Assembly (NCBI GenBank): GCA_016801885.1
Contig: CM028898.1
Span: 124,001 to 188,000 of the forward strand
From: Toxotes chatareus
Lineage: Eukaryota; Chordata; Actinopteri; Toxotidae
Length of the DNA: 64,000 nt
Direction: 5' to 3'
A program made the position numbers and the translations under genes. The notes under the pieces are model-generated. The model worked only from the letters and a program-made list of their open reading frames with translations. It was not told where the DNA came from and searched no databases. Shown piece after piece: positions 34,164-46,833 of this stretch. How positions within the stretch are numbered: position 1 is the stretch's first letter; every line of letters starts with the position of its first letter.

Positions 34164-35044
34164 ACTGTCCAGGCAGCATGCAGACAGAACTGAGTCATGG
34201 CGAACCTGAGGCCAGTGTCTCCCGTTACTTTATCTCCAGAGTCAGGACCTCAGGTACACATAAATGATGAGTTTTGGGCCAGATCATGGTTCAGTAGCAC
34301 ATTTTTCCATTGCTGGGCAAGCAACTGCATATAGTGGTTCAAAATACTTTTTTGAGTTCAGTGTGTTTATGTGGATCATAGCTGTGCAGAGCATTTGCTG
34401 TATGCTGTGGACGCTCTGTTAGTATTATTATTTTCAGCCACACAGTCACTGATCCAAAATGTTCAGTAGTTAAAATAGAGCCTCATTGACCGTGGCTGAA
34501 TTTGTGGGGCACATGCCCACAAATGCTTTGAGATCAGACAGGTTCGATTTAAAACAAATACACATGGGGTCGAGCAGCAACCTGCAAGGGTAGTGTTTTA
34601 GTTTGATATGATCAATCTACTCAGCTGATTGTCAACAACCCCACCCCCTTATTTACTGTTTCTAGTTGATGATAATGACACTGGCAGATTTAGCACTTTA
34701 CAGAGGTAGGCAAAAGAAAACACTTCATTTCTAGCTGGTTACCAACAGTTTTTACGGCTGAAATTATACCTGTTGCTATCAGATCCTATCAGCTACCAGT
34801 TAGTCCTAGAATTACAAGTATGATAAGGAAAAAGTCCTTTTTTTTAACATAACATAACCTGATTTCAAACAGTATTTACATTTTCACTTTTAGGTTGAGA
34901 ACTATCTGATGTCTTTGAATTTGCTGGGGCTGCTTGAATGTAAGCTTTCCCAAATTCAATAAAGACAGGGACTTTCACTTAAGTGAAAGCAGTGGGTAGG
35001 AGAATGAATGGCAGAAGGCATGAAGATCCAGACAGGAAAGCCAG

Positions 35045-35045
<1 letters not shown>

Positions 35046-35076
<31 letters not shown>
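35046..35076. repeat. (AC)n microsatellite, U2
   Basis: About 15 AC repeats, homologous to the U1 tract. Confidence 0.9.
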
Positions 35077-35079
<3 letters not shown>

Positions 35080-35593
35080 TAATTGACAGAGACTCAGAGC
35101 AGAAGGTGGTCTCCACTCCACACTGCGCAGTGGTGGCATGACAATTAGGCCTCTTGCTGCAGTTCACAGCCCGTTTCTAATTATGTCATTTATCATTAGG
35201 TCATGTGTAACTCACAAGATTAGGCAAAAACACATATTTGCCTGGTGATTTTATCCATTAACACTTTCTCAATTTTTCTTCAGAAACTTTATTGGAACAC
35301 AGTGTATGTTGTATCTTCTTGTACTATGCTGAAAATTAAACATGCACTTAATACATTACATCTTTTAATCACAATCAACATGAGTGTATAGGGGAAAAAA
35401 CGTAACAAATAAAAATTGTTTTTTGTTTTTTTGTTTATTTTGAAATTTTAATTGAAGGGGAAATGTGGGGAAACCGGAGCACCCGGAGTAAACCCACGGT
35501 AAGGCGGAAGGGAGTGTTGGGGGGGGGTGGAGTGCCAATTTGAAGCAGAAGACATGGTTTTAGGGTTGGGGTTAATGGAGGGGTAATTATTCT

Positions 35594-37635
35594 TCACAAT
35601 GGTCTCTTGATGCACCACTTGAAGGGTTTTGTTAAAGCTGAGAAGAACCTGGCAACTCGGGACTTCCTCTTTTGGGATGGGCCAAGGAGGGCACTCAGAT
35701 GGATCTTTAGAGACTTTACAACAGCATCTTCAAAAGATGTGTCTTTTGATGACATTGCAGCCTCTAGTAGTCCCTCTGGAGAGCCAAACTCCTTTAGGAG
35801 GTCTTTTATCACAGCCTTGTTAATTTTCATCATATTCTTCACGATTTTTTCGACTTTACGGTCACAGATGTTAATCTCGTCCTGTGTCTTGTTTGACAGT
35901 CGGTCAATGGTGTTATTTTTATATACTGTGTTAAAAAAATCTTTGGTTTCCCTGATTTGATGGCAATCCTCAGGAAAAGAGCAGTGATGATGTCGTTGGT
36001 CACATACTCTGATGGAGAAGGGACTGATTAACTGGCTCAGATCCCTTACTTTGCTGTTGTTTGACTGACACTGAACTTTTGTAGGGGGCTGGTCTAGGCT
36101 CAGATGATGTTCCAGCAGCATTGTCACTTGAAGCACCCACCACTGTGACCACAAGATTGATGGAGCTTTCACTGTGTGAAGCTTCATCATGAAGTGATGC
36201 ACAAACTGAGTGTGCTGAAGTATGACTGTTGCTGACTTCAGGGACTCTGGCCTAATGGTCTTTTCTTCTGGTGTGGTCAGCATATCTGTTTGTGCAGCAT
36301 CAAGTGATGCACAAACTGACTGTGCTGACGTATGACTGTCTCTGGCTTCAGGGGACCCTGGCCTAATGGTATTTTCTTCTGGTGTGGTCAGCATATCTGT
36401 TTGTGCAGCATCAAGTGATGCACAAACTGACTGTGCTGACGTATGATGACTGTCGTGAGGCTTCAGGAGCCTCTGGCCTGATGATATTTTCCTCTGATGT
36501 GTTCAGTATGTCTCCTGGTGTATCAGTGATTAGGTCTGTGATGTCGGTTAGTGCTCCAGACACTTCCTCACTGTGACTTGCTGTTACTGATGGCTCTTCT
36601 TCCACCCAGAGAAGCGCCTGCTGCAGGAACATTGCCACCGCATCTTCCGTCACAGCATACAGAACTTCAGGAGAAAAGTGAGTGGTATCAACCTTCCTCG
36701 TGTGTACTGAGATGACAGAGTCAGAGAGACATTTGGTCCCTGGAAGCAGGGGCATCTCATATGTCTGGGTAAGCATCAGATGATCATATATGTTTCTGGC
36801 GAGTCTATCTGAAAACTGTCTGATCTCGCCACTTGATTTAATTTGTTCCAGAGTTTTTCTGGTATGAGCTGCAGGTTTCTCAAGCTCTTGCAGTTTGTCA
36901 AACAAGCCACCAACCTCAGATGTAATGATGTCAGATGTAACAGAGTTCTTCTTTTTTTCCAAAGTCATTATTGTTATGCTCTCGGTCAAAATGGAAAGGT
37001 CAGCTTGGTCTGGAACATATCCAGGTGTCATGTCTTCAGCAGTCTCAACAGAACCCCTAGGCTCCATGTGACTGAGCTCACAGGACCCTGAATCCTGTTT
37101 CAGACTCACCGGGAACTCTGAGTCTTTTTTAGAAAACGTGCTCTTCAGCTCTGCCATGATGTTATGCTCTGGGGTGATCCAGGTCTGTGTGAGCTTGTTT
37201 TTGTGGCAGACTCCATACTGGTTGGGCGCCAGCACTTTCCCAGACACTGGGGGCTCAACTTAAACATCTTGTCAGCCATTTGGAAAATTGAGCCACCATT
37301 TTGCTTAGGGTTGGGACGGACATGGAGCCGCTCACATGATGTGGTAAGTTAACAGTTCCATAAATAGGGTCTATATGAGAACTCACTTTCCGGGACACTT
37401 CCGACTTGATAAGTTCTGCCAGCTCTTCAGCACTCTCACAATCTTCACGTGGGAGGTGAAGAGCATCGGCAACACTATCAGTGAGGAAGTCTCCCAGATG
37501 TGGGACCTCCAATGCCTTTGTAATATCCATCTGAGGTACTCCACCAAAGCCCTCTTCAGAAAGTTCCAGGAGTACTCTCAGAATGGATGTGCTAATAATT
37601 TGTGTTAATTAAGTACACAAGTCAGCCAGAATAGT
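35594..37635 (-). pseudogene. Unknown-family gene, U2 copy, inactivated
   Basis: Minus-strand paralogue. The N-terminal block is at 37,255-37,530 (KALEVPHLGDFLTDSVADAL). The central block and repeat start are at 36,411-37,247. Further 37-residue repeats and the intact basic tail, ending FFSALTKPFKWCIKRPL, are at 35,594-36,394. It shares with U1 the promoter/start deletion, the TAA near the N-terminus and the one-base loss in the last repeat. In addition about 0.43-0.47 kb is missing at about 37,157, which fuses ITPEHNI directly to MAELKSTFSK. The junction has CAT/CATCA microhomology and keeps the frame open, giving a 278-residue frame. It has one more repeat than U1. The C-terminal A/T run has six bases here (35,845-35,850), against seven in U4, which keeps the tail in frame. 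Confidence 0.75.
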
Positions 37636-38762
37636 CTTGTCGCTGCACGTCTTGGACAGATTAGATCAAACGTGACAGCCAAGGCTGTCAGGTCAACATC
37701 AACCAGACGAACACTCAAATACATCTTTTATTCATGTCCGGAGCTTAATGGAAGCCCAAGACAGTCTGCGCGCTCATGACGCTCAGGAATTAGAATGAAC
37801 TGACAGTCCTCGCGAGGACAGTCATGATCAGGTGGTATTACGCATTAGACTGCAAGGTGGCAGTAATGGTTTGTTATCATGTTATCTTATGGACATTTAG
37901 GTTCTGGTAAGGAAGCTGGGTTGGTGGGGTATAGGCAACGAGATAGGTGGCTGGAAAAAGAAAGAATGAAAATGTCAAGTTAATGATGTAGTTATCGGCG
38001 TGGAGGATTAAAAAGGTCAGAGAAAGACTACTGAGGGTTGACTCTGGAAGGTGCTATCAATATTTGCCAGGCGAGTGAGCTGTCCCAGATGCATGTGAGG
38101 ACGTTTAGCCAGATCGCGGTGCACAGATGTAGACGGCGCAGTGGACGGACGGAGGAATGTTCAGCTCCAAACGCTGCGGGACGTAGCATAAGCCAAAACA
38201 AGCCAAAACACCTCCCACAGGTCCAGAGACACACGCTCCAGGTGAACCGGAATTGAGAAGATCTACACGTAAGATTAGAAAACCTGACAGGCTCAATCTG
38301 TCATTAAGAGACTGAGTACAATGAGTGCACACAGAGACTTTGTGTGCACCAGTTTGTTTGGATATGTTTGTTTTGGGGTTTTTGTTTGTTTGTTTTTCAA
38401 CGGATCTGTTGGTTAGTTCATACAAGACGTATTTTGAAAATGCATGTGTTACATCATCATGCTGAACAGAGAGTGAAATAATAACACATCTATGATTCAC
38501 TGCTCAGTTTTGCAGTTTTTACTGTAAAGAAGTGAGGACTGCAATGATCAGGTGGTATTACATGTTAGACTACATGGACTCAGTGATATTCATGGTTTAA
38601 TTTGGCTGAAAATGACTGCGCATGGGGGCGGGTTACTTTGTGTAGTTGTCAGGTTGAGTGCAGCACTTCTGCGTTTCAGTGTGTGCATCCCTGTGTGGAT
38701 GAAAGTTGGAGTGTGGGGCAGAGCAAGAGAATATGGACAGTATGTGGGAGAGGGTGAACGGA

Positions 38763-38789
38763 TGTGTGTGTGTGTGTGTGTGTGTGTGT
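38763..38789. repeat. (TG)n microsatellite, U2
   Basis: About 13 TG repeats. U1 has only about five at the same place (30,546-30,558), so the tract expanded after duplication. Confidence 0.88.
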
Positions 38790-38928
38790 CTGCGGGCTGT
38801 GCGAGACCTCACTGAGCCCAGTGCATTTGGGAGAGTGGGGTGACTCGTTTCACCCTCTGACTCTGCTTCTCAAAATACATCTCTTTCCCTTTCTCACCTT
38901 TCTTCCTCTGTTCATCTCTTGTCATCAG

Positions 38929-38982
38929 CAAACTTCACATGACATTAAGATTGTGATCGTCCTTCCGCCTCATGGGCGAAAA
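38929..38982 (+). CDS. Candidate 54-bp exon, U2 copy (open)
   Basis: Eighteen codons (QTSHDIKIVIVLPPHGRK) between a long pyrimidine tract ending GTCATCAG and a GTGAGTATC donor, both good vertebrate splice signals. It lies on the strand opposite to the unknown-family gene. Copies exist in U1 (stop codon) and U4 (one-base deletion). This is either a decaying internal exon of a second gene carried by the unit or a chance arrangement. No flanking exon was identified. Confidence 0.35.
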
Positions 38983-40062
38983 GTGAGTATCTTCAGTCTC
39001 TGATAGAAGAGGGATGAGGGCCGAGGATGACGGAGAGTGAGAGAGACGACCAGAAGGGCTGACAGACGAGCAGCAGCAAGGGCAGAGAGTGGAGCAAATG
39101 CTAAGACTCATTCATCCTGACAGTTTTTGTGGCACCAGTCAGGGGATCCAAAAGACAAAGGGAGGGGGGGGAGGGGGGGGCGCGCTAGGAAACCATTTAG
39201 CAGTCTGTTCTAGTCACAATAATGGTCCCTGAACCAGGACTGTTTTTGGCAGACTTTGGTCTCTTTATCCAACATCTGAAGGAAGAATTTGTGGTGCTTT
39301 CACCTCTTACCGGAAATGTGTGGGTGTGTACACATGTCACATCAGCCCCACCTCTTGAGCAGAGGTCTAATCACACAAACTGAAGAAAACACTGTGTGCA
39401 GGGCTTTAACACAATTGTGCTGGTTTCCACAGCACACACTGCTTTTATCATGCAGCGTGTTCTATTAAGTCCACAAGTGAGGCGTTAGGGAATGTTTTGA
39501 ATCAATTGACTCTGTTGTTTGAAGAAATAAATTTATCAGAGCACAGTAAATTTATCAGTGTAAATTCTACTCAAATTGAATCAAATTTTACTCTAAGGAA
39601 AATAATAAAAAAATTTTACTCTACATGATGATCATTTACTATATGTAGCATTCTCCTCAATATAGATTCAGATTTCCCACAATATGGAGTTTTATTTCCT
39701 CCACTAAAGAGCTTACTGTTTTAGAGTTTTTAAATCACAGCAAACAGCATGGGACAACAAACTTGAATCATCACAACTGTATGACATCTGTAGATCAAAT
39801 GCTTTGTATGAAAAAAAAAAGCTAGGGCTAGATAAGCCCCACCCAACCACACCCTTCACCTTCCCACTAATTCCACAACATTCCCAAAATGGGCTTCTTC
39901 CTCCAATTAGTTTACACTGTAGGTTTAACTTACAGAAAAAGTTCAACAGTATATGATATATTACGTCTTTGCAAACAGCATGTTTACACTGTGTGCCATT
40001 TTGACCTAATATCCCAAAAGCACCTTATTCCTCCTTACTGCACCTTTTCAAATCTCATTGGT

Positions 40063-42090
40063 CAAGTCATGCGATAGACACTCTCCCTAACCTATCAGAG
40101 CACTTAGCCGGTGCCTTCCTCTTGGGTAAATTAAGTATGCTGTCTTATGTAATTAAGAAGTGTTTTCACAATATATTATAACTGAGAGTAATATTGTTGA
40201 ATTGGCACTGAGTGACTCCATAGACTGTGTGGTCTATGGAAGGGTTTGTTTATAATTCAAAGAGCAAGATCAGATCAGTACTCCTGAAATACTTATAAAC
40301 CTATATACTAATGAAATATCATTATGCACGGTTGTAACCTCTCTACTATAACTGTTGGACTTTAAAATGTGGTTGCTGTTAAAAATCACAGAGCACCTTG
40401 TCTTGGTGCAGATCAGCTGTATTTCTGTGATGTGCTGCAGCTTCAATGCAACCAACAAGCTTAATCATGTTATCTGGTTTCGCCTCTCAGTCTGTTATTT
40501 GTGCGCATTAACAGTCAGCTTCCCGTGCCATTTAGGTAATGAGCAATCTCTCATCTACAATGTTGACAAGCAGTTATTATTTTTATCCTGCAGTACTAAT
40601 ACAGTTAGTAGAAAATGGAGTAGTTGTAGTAACCAGACAGATAACCTGTTGTAGGAGACCTGGAAGCCTGACTTATAGTGAACTGTTCACAAAATGACAT
40701 CATACAGTGTTGTGAACACACTATGCAGATATTTGATTAGTCCATTAGTCCTGACTTCTGAGGCCTCTTATCTGGTCTATGAAGGGTCACATGACTGGAG
40801 GCAAAGGTGGTGACTGATTGCAGTGAAAAGGAGAAGGAAGTGACAGTGTATAATCTTCTCTTATATTGTAATATTTCCAGTACGTATTATTTACGACTAA
40901 TAAAGGCATCTCTCTAAGTACTTATGACTATTTTGTGTGGGTTTTGTTGTTGTTTTGTTTTTTTTTTTAGAAATAAACATAGTGTGTGAAAGTCTTGATT
41001 TCTGTCTGGACAAACCACAGGACGTCCTCTGTATGGATACTGTAAAAACAGGCTGAGAGCACACACTGTGTGAGGAACACAATGGGACTGGATATGGGGT
41101 GGCAGAAACCACACAGTGACTTTTGTCATGTCATCATATGCCGCTTATCTGGGTCCAGGCCCAGTTCATGGGGGCGACTGCTGCCCAATCCACAATGCAT
41201 CTCTGGTCCCTCGGCACCGAGCCCATGGAAGGTGGTGCCATCCGGTGTGGGGTTCAAACCCACGACCTACCAACTGAGCTAACCAGGCAGCACAGTGACT
41301 CACTGAAGTATCAAAACAGAAATATTTCTTAAAAATTCTTTTTCATGCCAGAGCCCATTAAAATGTTCTTACTTACAACTGTGTTCCTCAAACACATCCC
41401 ATGGCTTTCATTTTTTTTAGGTCTTCAAAAGCCATGATGAATTTCAATTTTGAAAAAGTAGGAGCCCACTCTCAGAGCTGGATGTGGGGACCCAGTAAAA
41501 TTTACTTTTTCTTTAAACCATCATTTAGCCCACAATGATTTTTAAAATGAGTTTTTCTTTAAAGACCTGTCACCTAATGTATCTTTGTAGAATACAGTTA
41601 AGAAAGTCTGTCTGTGTGGATACTGGCCAGTGTTGATGTCACCCATTCACCACATGATGGCAGACTTGACTGTAAAATTCCTTTGAGTGAGTCTCATGAG
41701 AGGTGGCCCTGAAATCAGATAGACATCATTTGCTGTTAAAAATAAGGTTGTTAGCTCAAAATACAGCAAACTAAACAGCTTCAATCATACTCTTTTACAG
41801 TGACCATTAGACTGCACCTAACATGGTGGAAAAATTCAGGGAAGTTGCAGTGCTGTTCACCACTTACAAGGTGAAAAAAAACACAACCAAAGAACAAGCA
41901 GAAAAGTGCTTAGAAGCACAGTAAGTTACAATTGCATGTTTAAGCAATGGAAGAGAGGCCATCAGGATTAGAGAGAAGCAGAGAAAGAGAGAGCAAGAAG
42001 GGGAGAGATAGACAGCGCTGTGTGGTGGGGATCAGTCCAGTTGAGGAGGCTGTCACCTACTGTGGTCCTGTGTGGCCGTCCAACTCCCAA
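40063..42090 (+). repeat. Duplicated unit U3 (partial)
   Basis: The third head-to-tail unit matches the first 2 kb of U2 as far as the CACAGTAAGTT border near 41,925. It then continues to about 42,090 in sequence shared only with U4. It has no gene copy and no L2 fragment. It carries a deletion of about 45 bp near 41,967 relative to U4. Confidence 0.85.
41122..41290 (-). mobile_element. tRNA-derived SINE, U3 copy
   Basis: Flanked by perfect CACAGTGACT (41,112-41,121 and 41,291-41,300), the clearest target duplication of the four copies. It has the same anticodon-arm deletion as U2. Confidence 0.85.
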
Positions 42091-43149
42091 ACAGTGATTT
42101 GAAACATAAATTGTATGTAACAGCGTGCTGCATAGAATTACACAGATCTGAAGGACAATCAGTGCAGCACATCAAACCATCATTCAGAATGATACGGGAC
42201 TAGTTAGCTGTCGAGCTTCAGTACTGTTCATAGATAAACAGGAGTTAAACAACACTAATTTGATGAAATTTTTGATCAATAATAAATTATAAAGTAATCA
42301 TAAAGTATATTTCTACAGTCCAGTCTAATAAATATGCCTTCCAAATCACCAAAATTACAGAGACCTAATATCAATTAACCATTCCAGAGGGGCTACAGAG
42401 ACGTACGTCTCCATGGTGACTGGGTGGCAGTGTGGTCACATGATAAACAATAAATTCATTTTTACTTTTCTTAATGTGGCCTTTTGTCTCATGCAGATAT
42501 GGGAGTTGGACCAAAGTTCATAAATACAATTGCTGAGTCATATTAATTGGATTAACTGGATAGTTGGATGTACATTCATGTTAATTCAGGCATGTGCTGA
42601 AGGAGGATTCTTATTTTACAGCCCTCTCTCTGTCTTTCATGGTGCGAGGGAAAAATATATAACAAGCACTGACAAGAAGTGGACATGAATGTGTAAGGTA
42701 TCTGGTATTTACTGCTGTTCAGTTTGCATTGTATTAAACTCTCCACTCTGTGAATTCAGACTGGACAGTTTAGCAGTAAATACAGACAGATTTGAATTTC
42801 ATTGGACCTTTGTGTAATAAAATTCAGTAGATCTGGGCTGATCACACAGACTGCGACTACTTGGACTACTGGATTAGAATCTCTGAACTTACTGTGCAGC
42901 TCTGCTCCTCCTCCTGCGTTACTGTTACTAGATACACAACCATTTCAAATGTTTGGATTTTCTTTTGATTTCTAATTCTAATTCTTACTTCTTTTCTCAG
43001 AGTCACAACTTTACATTTTTAAAACTTTTTAAGTGAGTCAGCAACAATCCACTGATATTTACCTCAGTGTTTAAACACTGATAAAGATACCAACACTTAA
43101 ACAGTAAGCTGGAACTGAACCAAATGTTTGCTGGGAAGGGAGCTGACGG
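42091..43149. other. Spacer between inverted arms
   Basis: Central sequence between the head-to-tail units and inverted U4. No gene is seen. Bases 42,105-42,318 recur in inverted orientation at about 62,665-62,885. GGGGCTACAGAGACG near 42,391 recurs inverted near 62,520. The rest is AT-rich and unassigned. Confidence 0.6.
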
Positions 43150-43964
43150 CCACACAGAACCACAGTAGGTGACAGCCTGCTCAACTGGACTGATCCCCAC
43201 CACACAGCACTGTCTATCTCTCCCTTCTTGCTCTCTCTTTCTCTGCTTCTCTCTAATCCTAGATTTTTTTTCACATTGAGCCACCAGGAACGGTACCAGT
43301 TCTCCTGATGGCCTCTCTTCCATTGCTTAAACATGCAATCGTAACTTACCTACTGTGCTTCTAAGCACTTTTCTGCTTGTTCTTTGGTTGTTGTTTTTTT
43401 TCACCTTGTAAGTGGTGAACAGCGCTGCAACTTCCTGAATTTTTCCACCATGTTAGGTGCAGTCTAATGGTCACTGTAAAAGAGTATGATTGAAGCTGTT
43501 TAGTTTCCTATATTTTGAGCTAACAACCTTATTTTTAACAGCAAATAATGTCTATCTGATCTCAGGGCCACCTCTCATGAGACTCACTCAAAGGAATTTA
43601 CAGTCAAGTCTGCCATCATGTGGTGAATGGGTGACATCAACACTGGCCAGTATCAACACAGACAGACTTTCTTAACTGTATTCAACAAAGATACATTAGA
43701 TGACAGGTCTTTAAAGAAAGACTCATTTTAAAAATCATTGTGGGCTAAAAGTAAATTTTACTAGGTCCCCACATCCAGCTCTGAGAGTGGGCTCCTACTT
43801 TTTCAAAATGGAAATTCATCATGGCTTTTGAAGACCTAAAAAAATGAAAGCCATGGGATGTGTTTGAGGAACAGAGTTGTAAGTAAGAACATTTTAATGG
43901 GCTCTGGCATGAAAAAGAACTTTTAAGAAATATTTCTGTTTTGATACTTCAGTGAATCACTGTG

Positions 43965-44157
43965 CTGCCTGGTTAGCTCTGTCGGTAGAGCACGAGACAC
44001 AGTCTCTCGGGGTCGTGGGTTTGAACCCCATACCGGATGGCACCACCTTCCATGGGCTCGGTGCCGTAGGACTAAGGTGCATTGTGGATTGGGCAGCAGT
44101 CGCCCCCGCGAACTGGGCCTGGACCCAGATAAGCGGCAGATGATGCCATGACAGTAT
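43965..44157 (+). mobile_element. tRNA-derived SINE, U4 copy (most complete)
   Basis: The full head is readable on the plus strand: TGCCTGGTTAGCTC, box A region, an anticodon arm GAGACACAGTCTC, box B GGGTTTGAACCCC, then CCATGGGCTCGGTGCC and the tail CAGATAAGCGGCAGATGATG. It is flanked by ATCACTGTG (ending 43,964) and GTCACTGTG (44,158-44,166). The head resembles tRNA-Lys. It is not a working tRNA gene, because the acceptor stem does not pair properly. Confidence 0.82.
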
Positions 44158-46582
44158 GTCACTGTGTGGTTTCTGCCACCCCATATCCAGTCCCATTGTG
44201 TTCCTCACACAGTGTGTGCTCTCAGCCTGTTTTTACAGTATCCAGAGTATCAGTATACAGAGGACGTCCTGTGGTTTGTCCAGACAGAAATCAAGACAAA
44301 AAACCCACACAAAATAGTCATAAGTACTTAGAGAGATGCCTTTATAAGTCGTAACAATACATACTGGAAATATTACAACATAAGAGAAGATCATACGCTG
44401 TCACTTCCTTCTCCTTTTCACTGCAATCAGTCACCACCTTTGCCTCCAGTCACGTGACCCTTCATAGACCAGATAAGAGGCCTCAGAAGTCAGGCTGGCT
44501 GCTGTTTTGAGCTAAAATCCCATTACAGAGGGGATACCCTCCCCCTGCTGCTCGGGGGCCTGTTGTTCAGACCAGTTATGTCCACATACAACAAGCGCCT
44601 TACTAGTCATTTAGAACCTAAAAGCTAATTTAGGAAAAGATACAAAAATTTAGTGAGACAGTTATGTGTGTAACAAACCTATTCAGTACGTCACTATGGG
44701 TCTATTAAAAAACTCTTAACTTTCACTGGTTTTCACCAAGTCCACCATTTGTTTGCACCCAATTAACTCAACAGGTTAATCAGGCGAGAACTGTCGACCT
44801 GGACTAATCAGATATCTGCATAGTGTGTTCACAACACTGTATGATGTCATTTTGTGAACAGTTCACTATAAGTCAGGCTTCCAGGTCTCCTACAACAGGT
44901 TATCTGTCTGGTTACTACAACTACTCCATTTTCTACTAACTGTATTAGTACTGCAGGATAAAAATAATAACTGCTTGTCAACATTGTAGATGAGAGATTG
45001 CTCATTACCTAAATGGCACGGGGAAGCTGACTGTTAATGCGCACAAATAACAGACTGAGAGGCGAAACCAGATAACATGATTCGCTTGTTGGTTGCATTG
45101 AAGCTGCAGCACATCACAGAAATACAGCTGATCTGCACCAAGACAAGGTGCTCTGTGATTTTTAACAGCAACCACATTTTAAAGTCCAACAGTTATAGTA
45201 GAGAGGTTACAACCGTGCATAATGATATTTCATTAGTATATAGGTTTATAAGTATTTCAGGAGTACTGATCTGATCTTGCTCTTTGAATTATAAACAAAC
45301 CCTTCCATAGACCACACAGTCTATGGAGTCACTCAGTGCCAATTCAACAATATTACTCTCAGTTATAATATATTGTGAAAACACTTCTTAATTACATAAG
45401 ACAGCATACTTAATTTACCCAATAGGAAGGCACCGGCTAAGTGCTCTGATAGGTTAGGGAGAGTGTCTATCACATGACTTGACCAATGAGATTTGAAAAG
45501 GTGCAGTAAGGAGGAATAAGGTGCTTTTGGGATATTAGGTCAAAATGGCACACAGTGTAAACATGCTGTTTGCAAAGACGTAATATATCATATACTGTTG
45601 AACTTTTTCTGTAAGTTAAACCTACAGTGTAAACTAATTGGAGGAAGAAGCCCATTTTGGGAATGTTGTGGAATTAGTGGGAAGGTGAAGGGTGTGGTTG
45701 GGTGGGGCTTATCTAGCCCTAGCTTTTTTTTTTCATACAAAGCATTTGATCTACAGATGTCATACAGTTGTGATGATTCAAGTTTGTTGTCCCATGCTGT
45801 TTGCTGTGATTTAAAAACTCTAAAACAGTAAGCTCTTTAGTGGAGGAAATAAAACTCCATATTGTGGGAAATCTGAATCTATATTGAGGAAAATGCTACA
45901 TATAGTAAATGATCATCATGTAGAGTAAAATTTTTTTATTATTTTCCAAGAGTAAAATTTGATTCAATTTGAGTAGAATTTACACTGATAAATTTACTGT
46001 GCTCTGATAAATTTATTTCTTCAAACAACAGAGTCAATTGATTCAAAACATTCCCTAACGCCTCACTTGTGGACTTAATAGAACACGCTGCATGATAAAA
46101 GCAGTGTGTGCTGTGGAAACCAGCACAATTGTGTTAAAGCCCTGCACACAGTGTTTTCTTCAGTTTGTGTGATTAGACCTCTGCTCAAGAGGTGGGGCTG
46201 ATGTGACATGTGTACACACCCACACATTTCCGGTAAGAGGTGAAAACACCACAAATTCTTCCTTCAGATGTTGGATAAAAAGACCAAAGTCTGCAAAAAA
46301 CAGTCCTGGTTCAGGGGCCATTATTGTGACTAGAACAGACTGCTAAATGGCTTCCTAGCCCCCCCCCCACTGCTTGCACAGAGGAGGTAAAACTGGTCAA
46401 GGAGAGCAGCCTATTCGTGAGTGGTCAAAGTCAGTCTCCCTTTGTCTTGTGGATCCCCTGACTGGTGCCACAAAAACTGTCAGGATGAATGAGTCTTAGC
46501 ATTTGCTGCTGCTGCTCGTCTCTCTCACTCTCCAACATCCTCGGCCCTCATCCCTCTTCTATCAGAGACTGAAGATACTCAC

Positions 46583-46635
46583 TTTTCGCCATGAGGCGGA
46601 AGGACGATCACGATCTTAATGTCATGTGAAGTTTG
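46583..46635 (-). pseudogene. Candidate exon, U4 copy (1-bp deletion)
   Basis: Minus-strand counterpart of 38,929-38,982, 53 instead of 54 bp. One G is lost in CATGGGCGAA, so the frame shifts before the donor. Confidence 0.35.
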
Positions 46636-46816
46636 CTGATGACAAGAGATGAACAGAGGAAGAAAGGTGAGAAAGGGAAAATGATGTACTTTGAGAAGCA
46701 GAGTCAGAGGGTGAAATGAGTCACCCCACTCTCCCAAATGCACTGGGCTCAATGAGGTCTCGCACAGCCCGCACACACACACACATCCGTTCACCCTCTC
46801 CCACATACTGTCCATA

Positions 46817-46833
46817 CCCCTAACCCTAACCCC
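46817..46833. repeat. Short telomere-like insertion
   Basis: CCCCTAACCCTAACCCC sits where U1 and U2 have only TT in an otherwise matching context (CACATACTGTCCATA...CTCTTGCTCTG). It corresponds to about 2.5 copies of the vertebrate telomere repeat. Confidence 0.8.

Larger units (their letters stand above)
31819..40062 (+). repeat. Duplicated unit U2 (8.24 kb)
   Basis: Second tandem unit, running from AAGTCACGCGATAGACAC at 31,819 to the same point of U3 at 40,063. Within it, in order: a conserved non-coding block, the SINE (32,876-33,043), the L2 5' fragment (33,653-34,163), an AC tract, the unknown-family pseudogene (minus), and the micro-exon block. It lacks L2-D and the hAT-like insert. 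It shares with U3 a roughly 310-bp deletion (junction near 32,502, and near 40,743 in U3) and loss of the SINE anticodon arm. Confidence 0.88.

Noticed and set aside
43003..43334. Open frames of 87 and 106 codons near the palindrome centre
   Set aside because: Overlapping frames of low-complexity Arg/Glu-rich sequence, broken in the U3 counterpart; no splice or start support.
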